From DASXYU01 sp036502295 (GTDB lineage: Bacteria; Actinomycetota; Actinomycetes; Mycobacteriales; Jatrophihabitantaceae), in the NCBI GenBank assembly GCA_036502295.1, contig DASXYU010000025.1:1-14521 (forward strand): a stretch of DNA of 14,521 bases. The letters run 5' to 3'. This document shows, one piece after another, positions 5,877 through 12,036 of the stretch. The translations under genes were made by a program, and so were the position numbers. Position 1 is the first letter of the stretch. The number at the start of each line of letters is the position of its first letter. The notes under the pieces were generated by a model, which was not told where the DNA came from, searched no databases, and saw only the letters and a program-made list of their open reading frames with translations.

Positions 5877-7493
5877 ATGGATTCGGATGCGATGCCGGCC
5901 GCTCTCGACGCGGCCGGCATCGTCAAGACCTTCGGCACGCACCGCGCCCTTGACCGGGTGTCCCTCACGGTCCGCGCCGGAGAGGTTCACGGCCTGCTCG
6001 GCGAGAACGGCTCGGGCAAGTCGACGATCATCAAGATCCTCAGCGGGTTCCACCGCCCGGACGCCGGTGAGCTTCGGCTCGCCGGCGTTGCGGTGCCGCT
6101 GCCGCTGACCCCGGAGCGATCAACCGCGCTGGGGCTGCGGTTCGTCCACCAGGACCTCGGGCTGATCCCGGCGCTGACCGTGGCCGAGAACTTCGCGCTG
6201 CCCCAGTTGAGTGCTGCCGCCGCGCGCCAGATGACCTCGGAGCGCAGCATGTCCCGCCGGGCCACCGACGTCCTCGGTCGCTACGACGTGCACCTCGATC
6301 CCCGCGCCACCATCCGCAGCCTCTCCGGCGTCGAGCGAGCCATGCTCGCGATCGTCCGGGCCATCGACGGCCTGGACGAGGCAGCCAACGCGACGCAGCA
6401 GGACGCCGCGCTGGCCCGCATCCTCGTGCTGGACGAACCCACGGTCTTCCTCCCCCGCCGCGACGTCGAACGGCTCTTCGAACTCGTCCGCGGCCTGGCC
6501 CAGCGCGGCTGCGGCGTCCTGCTCGTGTCGCATGACCTGGACGAGATCGCCGAGGTCACCGACCGCATCACCGTGCTGCGGGACGGCACGCTCGCCGGCA
6601 CAGCGGCAACGGGCAGCCTCTCCCGCGCCGAGATGGTGGAACTCATCGTCGGGCGGCAGCTGACCCGCACGGCACCGCAATCCCGCAGCACTGCCGATGC
6701 GGATGGCGCGGCGCTGGCGCTGCGCGTCGAGGGGCTCACCGGCGGGCAGGTACGCGGAGTGAGCTTCGACGTGGCGGCCGGTGAGATCGTCGGGCTGACC
6801 GGACTCGCCGGCGCCGGCTTCGACGAGATCCCTTACTTGCTCTACGGCGCCAAGCGCGCCACGTCGGGGTCGGTCGCGCTGCGGCGGGCGCCGCTCGTGC
6901 TGCACCGGCTCAGGCCACACCGCGCACTGCGCGCCGGGATGGTGCTGCTCCCGGCCGACCGCAGACGCACTGCAGGCCTACTGGCCCTCGACCTGAACGA
7001 CAACGTCACGGTGCCCCGCCTCGCGGCCTTCCGCGCGTGGTTCGGCCTGCGCCGCCGCGCGATGCGCCGCGACAGCCGCTCGCTGCTGCAACGTTTCGAC
7101 GTGCGCCCACCCGATCCGTCCCGGCTCTTCAGCACGCTCTCCGGCGGCAACCAGCAGAAGGCGCTGCTCGCCAAGTGGCTCGAGGTGAAACCGGACGTCG
7201 TCCTCGTCGACGAACCGACGCAGGGCGTGGACGTCGGCGCCCGCGCGCAGATCTTCGACCTCTTCCGCGAGTTCACCGCGCAGGGGCGTGCCGTGGTCTG
7301 TGCCAGCACCGACCACGAACAGCTCGCGCTGCTCACCGACCGCACTCTCGTGCTGAGCCGCGGCCGGATCGTCGCCGAGCTCAGCGGAGAGGCGCTCACC
7401 AAACAGCGCATCGCCGAAGCCTGCTTCGAATCCGAACCCGTCACGTATGACGCACCCGACTACTCACCTGACCGCGAGGGAGCCGAGTCATGA
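5877..7493 (+). CDS. Sugar-type ABC transporter ATP-binding protein with two nucleotide-binding domains (RbsA-like)
   Basis: A 538-residue tandem ATPase that energises the importer on the inner face of the membrane. Domain 1 has Walker A GENGSGKST (42-50), Q-loop VHQD (90-93), Walker B ILVLDEP (182-188) and H-loop VSHD (217-220). Its signature is LSGVE (149-153) rather than LSGGQ, and about 13 extra residues (DGLDEAANATQQD) separate signature from Walker B compared with E. coli RbsA. Domain 2 has a degenerate Walker A (GLTGLAGAGFDEI, lacking GKS/T), an intact signature LSGGNQQK (421-428), Walker B VVLVDEP (441-447) and STDH in the H-loop region. The degenerate second Walker A is normal for RbsA-type proteins. 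ATG 5877 directly follows the upstream stop, with GGGGAG at 5863-5868. The 3' end overlaps the permease by 4 bp (ATGA). Confidence 0.92.
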   Translation: MDSDAMPAALDAAGIVKTFGTHRALDRVSLTVRAGEVHGLLGENGSGKSTIIKILSGFHRPDAGELRLAGVAVPLPLTPERSTALGLRFVHQDLGLIPALTVAENFALPQLSAAAARQMTSERSMSRRATDVLGRYDVHLDPRATIRSLSGVERAMLAIVRAIDGLDEAANATQQDAALARILVLDEPTVFLPRRDVERLFELVRGLAQRGCGVLLVSHDLDEIAEVTDRITVLRDGTLAGTAATGSLSRAEMVELIVGRQLTRTAPQSRSTADADGAALALRVEGLTGGQVRGVSFDVAAGEIVGLTGLAGAGFDEIPYLLYGAKRATSGSVALRRAPLVLHRLRPHRALRAGMVLLPADRRRTAGLLALDLNDNVTVPRLAAFRAWFGLRRRAMRRDSRSLLQRFDVRPPDPSRLFSTLSGGNQQKALLAKWLEVKPDVVLVDEPTQGVDVGARAQIFDLFREFTAQGRAVVCASTDHEQLALLTDRTLVLSRGRIVAELSGEALTKQRIAEACFESEPVTYDAPDYSPDREGAES

Positions 7494-8551
7494 CCACCGA
7501 AACCACTGTGGCCGACGAGGTGGGCGAGCCTGCCGGCGAGCCCACAGTCGCCATCGTCGCCGGCGACCCACCGCGCCGCACCGCCTCCGGCTGGTTCGGC
7601 CACATCGCCGGCAACTACGGGCTGCTGATCGTCTGGCTGCTGGTGATCATCGCCTTCGGCGCCGCCAAGCCCGAGAGCTTCCTCACCCACGCGAACCTGG
7701 CGAGCATCCTCGGTTCCCAGGCCGTCATCGCGGTGCTGACGCTCGGCGTCATCATTCCGATGTCCACCGGCGACTTCGACCTGTCGGTGGCCTCGAACCT
7801 CACCCTGTCGGCGATGGTCGTCGCGGTCCTCAACGTGAACGAGGGCTGGCCGCTCTGGGGCGCGATCGCAGCCGCGGTCGGAGTCGGCACGATGATCGGC
7901 GTGGTCAATGGCCTCGTCGCCACGTGGTTGGGCATCGACCCGTTCATCGTGACGCTCGGAACGGGGACGGTGGCGAACGGGCTGACGCTCTGGATCAGTG
8001 GCTCGAACACCATCGCGGGTGTCTCCGACGGACTTGTCAATGCCGTCGTCGGATCGCGGTGGTTGGGTGTGCCCGTCGAGTTCTACTACGCGCTCGGGCT
8101 GTGCATCGTGGTGTGGTGGGTCTTCGAGTACACCCGCACGGGACGGCTCTTCCTCGTCGTCGGGCAGAGCCGCACCGTCGCCCGCCTGTCCGGCATCAGG
8201 GTCGCACGCACCCGGATCATCGCGCTGGGCGCGGCGGGCTTCATCGCGGCCTGGGCGGGTGTGCTCTACACCGGCAACTCGGGAGCCGCGGATCCCTCCT
8301 CCGGGACGCAGCTGCTGCTGCCCTCCTTCGCCGGAGCGTTCCTCGGCGCCACCGTGATCAAGGCCGGACGGTTCAACGCGTGGGGATCGCTGATCGCGGT
8401 GTATTTCCTCGTCACCGGCATCTCGGGGCTGCAGCTGCTCGGTGTCCCGAACTACGTCCAGGACCTCTTCTACGGCGGTGCCCTCATCATCGCGGTGGGG
8501 TTGTCGCGGCTCTCCCGCGGTCGTGCCGCGCGCGAGGAGGAGGAGCGGTGA
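7490..8551 (+). CDS. ABC transporter permease (ribose-type, BPD_transp_2 family)
   Basis: A 353-residue integral membrane subunit that would form the transport channel as a homodimer with the two-domain ATPase. A 40-residue hydrophilic N-terminal tail is followed by about eight to ten membrane helices. Family hallmarks are GDFDLSVASNLTLSAM (94-109, compare GGIDLSVGS in RbsC-like permeases), GIDPFIVTLGTG (148-159) and the coupling-helix segment GRLFLVVGQSRTVARLSGI (218-236). The protein ends in a charged tail, RGRAAREEEER. ATG 7490 overlaps the ATPase stop (ATGA) and has GAGGGAG at 7476-7482. The stop in turn overlaps the GTG of the amidohydrolase by 4 bp, so translation of all three is probably coupled. 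Length and topology are normal; the substrate is not predictable. Confidence 0.92.
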   Translation: MTTETTVADEVGEPAGEPTVAIVAGDPPRRTASGWFGHIAGNYGLLIVWLLVIIAFGAAKPESFLTHANLASILGSQAVIAVLTLGVIIPMSTGDFDLSVASNLTLSAMVVAVLNVNEGWPLWGAIAAAVGVGTMIGVVNGLVATWLGIDPFIVTLGTGTVANGLTLWISGSNTIAGVSDGLVNAVVGSRWLGVPVEFYYALGLCIVVWWVFEYTRTGRLFLVVGQSRTVARLSGIRVARTRIIALGAAGFIAAWAGVLYTGNSGAADPSSGTQLLLPSFAGAFLGATVIKAGRFNAWGSLIAVYFLVTGISGLQLLGVPNYVQDLFYGGALIIAVGLSRLSRGRAAREEEER

Positions 8552-9789
8552 GCTTGCTCGCCCTGCAGAACGCGAACGTCCTCGACCCCTCCGGCACACG
8601 CTTCCTGCCCGACCACCACGTCCTCATCGAGGACGGCCGCACCATCGCGATCGGCCCCGGCGCCGCTCCCCCTTGGACCGCGCAGTGGCGGCGGCACGAC
8701 CTCGCCGGTACCTACCTGCTACCCGGCCTCATCGACTCGCACTTTCACTTGGTGAGCCGCTCCGCGAGCCAGGTGGATGACAGTCTGGTGGGATTCGGGC
8801 AGGTCGAGGGTGTCGTGAATGCCGCCGAGCGCCTTGCCGCCGGTGTCACGGCTGTGCGCGACTGCGGCTGCCGGCACCGGGGTATCTTCGCGTTGCAGGC
8901 CGCGATCGAGTCCGGCCTGGTGCGCGGGCCGAGGACGTTCGCGGCGGGGACGAACCCGACCGGGCCGAAGGCGCCGCCGCACTGGCGCAACGTGGTGGCG
9001 ACCGGGCCGGAGAGCCTCCGCGCCGCTGTGCGGCAGCAGGTCGCCGACGGTGCCGACTGGGTCAAGCTGATCCTCTCCCACGCCGAGGACCCCACCGACT
9101 GGGCAGCAGTCACCAGCTATCTCACGGCCGAGGAGATCAGCGCCGCGGTTGATGAGGCGCAGTCGCTCGGCGTCCCCATCGGCTGCCACTGCGAGGGTGC
9201 CGACGTCGCCGAGCTCGCCGTCCTCGCGGGCATGCACGCGCTGGAGCACGCGCCGTTGATCACCGACCGCGTCGCCGAGCTGATGGCGCAGCGCGGCGTC
9301 GTCTACGTTCCGACCGTCTGGGCGTTCAGCAGCGACGCCGGCCTCGATCTGGCGACGCTGCCCGCCGCTCGGCGCGACGCGCTGCGGCATTGGCAGGACG
9401 AGCACCGGGCTAGCGTCGCCCGGGCCCACGCCGCCGGTGTCACGATCGCCGCCGGCTCCGATGCCGAGGGGTCGTTGCCGGCGCGGGACGTCCTGGTGAG
9501 CGAGTTGCTCGCGCTGCGTGACTGCGGCCTGAGCACGGTCGACCTGCTCGCCGCCGCCACGCGGGTGGGAGCGGCGCTGATCGGGCACGGCGAGGATCTG
9601 GGCGTGCTGCGCAGCGGCGCGCTCGCCGACCTGATCGCGGTGCGCGAGAACCCGCTTGCCGACATCACCGCGTTGCGTGACCCGACGCTGGTCGTGGCGC
9701 GGGGGCAGGTCGTTCGCGATGGCTCGGGCGATGAGCTACCCGAGTCCGCGCGGGCCTCCGTCGTGGCCACCAACCGGTGGATCGGGTGA
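8548..9789 (+). CDS. Metal-dependent amidohydrolase (imidazolonepropionase/prolidase-like)
   Basis: A 413-residue cytoplasmic hydrolase of the amidohydrolase superfamily, probably acting on the compound brought in by the transporter or a derivative. Metal-site residues are all recognisable: HFH (H65, H67) after LPGLIDS on beta-strand 1, K173 in WVKLILS as the candidate carboxylated bridging lysine, H214 in GCHCEG, H234 in ALEHAP and D305 in AGSDAEG. Together with the N- and C-terminal beta-sandwich segments (LIEDGRTIAIGPG; GALADLIAVRENPLADI) this fits the binuclear class that includes Xaa-Pro dipeptidases and imidazolonepropionase-like enzymes. The GTG start at 8548 overlaps the permease stop (GTGA) after a GAGGAGGAG purine run. 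The frame is open far upstream to 7447, but that part lies over the permease in another frame and is not coding. The substrate is unknown: cyclic amide, acylated amino acid, dipeptide or deaminated base are all possible. Confidence 0.9.
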   Translation: MSLLALQNANVLDPSGTRFLPDHHVLIEDGRTIAIGPGAAPPWTAQWRRHDLAGTYLLPGLIDSHFHLVSRSASQVDDSLVGFGQVEGVVNAAERLAAGVTAVRDCGCRHRGIFALQAAIESGLVRGPRTFAAGTNPTGPKAPPHWRNVVATGPESLRAAVRQQVADGADWVKLILSHAEDPTDWAAVTSYLTAEEISAAVDEAQSLGVPIGCHCEGADVAELAVLAGMHALEHAPLITDRVAELMAQRGVVYVPTVWAFSSDAGLDLATLPAARRDALRHWQDEHRASVARAHAAGVTIAAGSDAEGSLPARDVLVSELLALRDCGLSTVDLLAAATRVGAALIGHGEDLGVLRSGALADLIAVRENPLADITALRDPTLVVARGQVVRDGSGDELPESARASVVATNRWIG

Positions 9790-10235
9790 ACGGCGGTCTG
9801 CAGCTCGACGAGCTGCAGACGGTGGTTGAGCAGCTGCGCGAGGAGACGCGAGCCAGCCGCACCACGATCCGCGTCGCGGATGCGACCGGTCACCCCGTCC
9901 TCGTGGCCGAATCACTCGCGGACGGTGTGGCCTCAATGCACGTGGACGCGCCCCCGGGCGGCGCGATCGCTGCCGCGCCGACCTATCTCGAGCTCCGGCG
10001 CACCGGTGAGCTGCTGGTGCAGGACGACTGCCTGACCGACCCGATCCGGCCGCCCGCGTCACTGATCGAGCAGTTCCGTGTCTACGCGCAGATGCTCGCG
10101 CCGGTGATCGTCGGGGACGTCATGATCGCGACGATCTCGGTACACCAGCAGGACGCTGCGCGGCTCTGGGCTGCTGAGGAGATCGCTGCCCTGACTCGCG
10201 CCCGGGAGCGGATCACCGCCCTGCTCGCTGCTTGA
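9786..10235 (+). CDS. Small stand-alone GAF-like domain protein
   Basis: A 149-residue protein with no output domain. An N-terminal amphipathic helix (LDELQTVVEQLREETRASR) precedes a single GAF-like fold: TTIRVADATGHPVLVAES, AAAPTYLELRRTGELLVQDD, QMLAPVIVGDVMIATISVHQ, and a final helix AAEEIAALTRARERITALL. GAF domains bind small ligands or serve as dimer modules. As the last gene of the operon it could sense the substrate, act as a regulatory subunit of the hydrolase, or be catalytic in an unrecognised way. GTG 9786 overlaps the amidohydrolase stop by 4 bp (GTGA) and repeats the coupling pattern of the operon; GTG at 9777 is in frame but has no ribosome-binding site. Its TGA stop (10233-10235) lies inside copy 2 of the 56-bp repeat. 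The GAF assignment is moderately confident; function is not. Confidence 0.75.
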   Translation: MNGGLQLDELQTVVEQLREETRASRTTIRVADATGHPVLVAESLADGVASMHVDAPPGGAIAAAPTYLELRRTGELLVQDDCLTDPIRPPASLIEQFRVYAQMLAPVIVGDVMIATISVHQQDAARLWAAEEIAALTRARERITALLAA

Positions 10236-10286
10236 TCAACACGCCGACATCGTTCGGATCCGAGGGATACCAGCGTGTTGATCAAG
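10231..10286. repeat. 56-bp palindromic repeat, copy 2 (between convergent GAF gene and aspS)
   Basis: The ends CTTGATCAACACGC and GCGTGTTGATCAAG form a perfect 14-bp inverted repeat around a 28-nt centre that contains TCGGATCCGA (10255-10264). It is in direct orientation relative to the copy at 846-901 (49 of 56 identical). Both flanking stop codons are TGA triplets inside the terminal TTGATCAA palindromes: 10233-10235 for the GAF gene and the complement of 10282-10284 for aspS. As RNA it would form a strong stem from either direction and may act as a bidirectional terminator for the convergent pair, but there is no T-run. The copy upstream of rarA shows that termination cannot be its only origin or role. 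Confidence 0.88.
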
Positions 10287-12036
10287 CCTCGGGGGCAGCA
10301 TCAACGCCAGCCTCGGCACGCTGCTCCGGGGTGATCGGGGCGGGCGCCGCGGTGAGCGGGTCGTAGCCGCCGCCGGTCTTCGGAAAGGCGATGACGTCGC
10401 GGATCGAGTCGGTGCCCGACAGCAGCGCGTTGATGCGGTCCCAGCCGAACGCGATTCCGCCGTGCGGCGGGGCGCCGAACTTGAACGCGTCGAGCAGGAA
10501 GCCGAACTTCTCCTGGGCCTCGTCCTCGCCGATTCCCATCAGGTCGAAGACGCGCCTCTGCACCTCCGCTCGGTGGATACGGATCGAGCCGCCACCGATC
10601 TCGTTGCCGTTGCAGACGATGTCGTAGGCCCAGGCCAGCGCGTTGCCGGGGTCGCTGTCGAACGTCGCGAGATCCTGCGGCGAGGTGAAGGCGTGGTGCA
10701 CCGCCGTCCACGCACCCGAACCGACCGCCACATCACCGGAGGCCACCGCATCAGAGGCCGGTTCGAGCAACGGGGCGTCGACCACCCAGAGGAATGACCA
10801 GGTGCCTTCCGTGACCAGCCCCTGCCGCTTGGCGATCTCGTTTCGAGCCGCACCGAGTAGCGCCCGCGACGTCTTGGTCGGGCCGGCGGCGAAGAAGACG
10901 CAGTCGCCGGGCTTCGCACCGACGTGCGCGGCAAGCCCCGCCCGCTCGTCCTCGCCGAGGTTCTTCGCGACCGGGCCGCCGAGTTCGCCGTCCGCACCGA
11001 CGAGGACGTAGGCGAGACCCCTCGCGCCGCGCTGCTTGGCCCACTCCTGCCAGGCGTCGAGCTGCTTGCGGGGCTGGTCGGCGCCGCCCTCCATCACGAC
11101 GGCCCCGACGTACTCGGACTGGAAGACGCGGAACGGGGTGTGCTTGAAGTACTCGGCGCACTCGACGAGCTCGATGCCGAAGCGCAGGTCGGGCTTGTCC
11201 GAGCCGAAGCGGCGCATCGCCTCGGCGTAGCTCATCCGCGGGACCGGCGTCGGGATGTCGTAGCCGATCAGCTTCCACAGCGCGACGAGGACGTCCTCGG
11301 CCAGCGCGATGACGTCGTCCTGCGTCACGAAGCTCATCTCGATGTCGAGCTGGGTGAACTCCGGCTGGCGGTCGGCGCGGAAGTCCTCGTCGCGGTAGCA
11401 GCGCGCGATCTGGAAGTAACGCTCCATCCCGCCGACCATGAGCAGCTGCTTGAACAGCTGCGGACTCTGCGGCAGCGCATACCAGCTGCCGGGCTTGAGG
11501 CGCGCCGGGACGAGGAAGTCGCGGGCACCCTCCGGGGTGGAGCGCGTCAGAGTCGGGGTCTCGATCTCGACGAAGTCGTGGGCGTAGAGGACGTCGCGGG
11601 CGGCGCGGTTCACCTTCGAGCGCAGCCGCAGCGCACCTCCCGACGCCGGGCGGCGCAGGTCGAGATAGCGGTACTTCAGGCGCGCCTCTTCGCCGACCTC
11701 GGTGTGCTCGTCCACCTGGAACGGCAGCGTCGCCGCCTCGTTGAGGATCTCGATCGACTCGGCGACGACCTCCACCTCGCCGGTAGGGATCTTCGTGTTG
11801 ATGTTCGCCTCGGTCCGCTTCTGCACGGTGCCGGCGACCTGCACCACCCACTCGTTGCGCAGGTCGTGGCTCACGTCGGATTCGCGCAGGACGACCTGCA
11901 CCACGCCGGAGGCATCGCGCACGTCGATGAAGGTGACGCCGCCGTGGTCGCGGCGGGTGGCGACCCAACCCGCGAGGGTCACGGTCTGGCCGGCGTCCTC
12001 GGCGCGGAGCGTTCCGGCCTCATGCGTGCGAATCAC
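10282..12036 (-). CDS. aspS: Aspartyl-tRNA synthetase, probably non-discriminating (Asp-tRNA(Asn)-forming)
   Basis: A 584-residue bacterial-type class II synthetase that charges tRNA(Asp), at the usual length. Domains in order: N-terminal anticodon-binding OB fold (1 to ~100), catalytic core with KYRYLDLRRP and STPEGARDFLVPAR, motif 2 FQIARCYRDEDFRADRQPEF, the bacterial GAD insertion, and motif 3 GIAFGWDRI near the C-terminus. Two OB-fold positions that distinguish discriminating from relaxed AspRS are of the relaxed kind. His31 (RRDHGG) replaces the Leu of E. coli, and Ala77 (TEANIN) replaces the Lys of E. coli DEKNIN. A relaxed enzyme would also mischarge tRNA(Asn), which GatCAB would then amidate. 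The GTG start at 12036 overlaps the hisS stop by 4 bp (GTGA), with AAAGGA in the hisS 3' end. The stop codon lies in the 56-bp repeat. Identity is certain; relaxed specificity is inference. Confidence 0.97.
   Translation of the reverse strand: MIRTHEAGTLRAEDAGQTVTLAGWVATRRDHGGVTFIDVRDASGVVQVVLRESDVSHDLRNEWVVQVAGTVQKRTEANINTKIPTGEVEVVAESIEILNEAATLPFQVDEHTEVGEEARLKYRYLDLRRPASGGALRLRSKVNRAARDVLYAHDFVEIETPTLTRSTPEGARDFLVPARLKPGSWYALPQSPQLFKQLLMVGGMERYFQIARCYRDEDFRADRQPEFTQLDIEMSFVTQDDVIALAEDVLVALWKLIGYDIPTPVPRMSYAEAMRRFGSDKPDLRFGIELVECAEYFKHTPFRVFQSEYVGAVVMEGGADQPRKQLDAWQEWAKQRGARGLAYVLVGADGELGGPVAKNLGEDERAGLAAHVGAKPGDCVFFAAGPTKTSRALLGAARNEIAKRQGLVTEGTWSFLWVVDAPLLEPASDAVASGDVAVGSGAWTAVHHAFTSPQDLATFDSDPGNALAWAYDIVCNGNEIGGGSIRIHRAEVQRRVFDLMGIGEDEAQEKFGFLLDAFKFGAPPHGGIAFGWDRINALLSGTDSIRDVIAFPKTGGGYDPLTAAPAPITPEQRAEAGVDAAPEA

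Noticed and set aside
4599..6053. Long open frame (484 codons) on the minus strand opposite the substrate-binding protein gene
   Set aside because: It is antisense to a clearly recognisable lipoprotein gene, has low-complexity Arg/Gly/Asp composition and no domain; it is a by-product of high third-position GC.
7447..8547. Upstream extension of the amidohydrolase frame over the permease
   Set aside because: The permease frame is the coding one here; the extension is Arg/His-rich and the GTG at 8548 has a good ribosome-binding site and the operon's usual 4-bp overlap.
846..10286. Transposon or integrative element with its own recombinase
   Set aside because: No transposase, integrase or resolvase motif was found between the repeats, and no short target-site duplication outside the 56-bp copies was evident; only the repeats themselves are reported.
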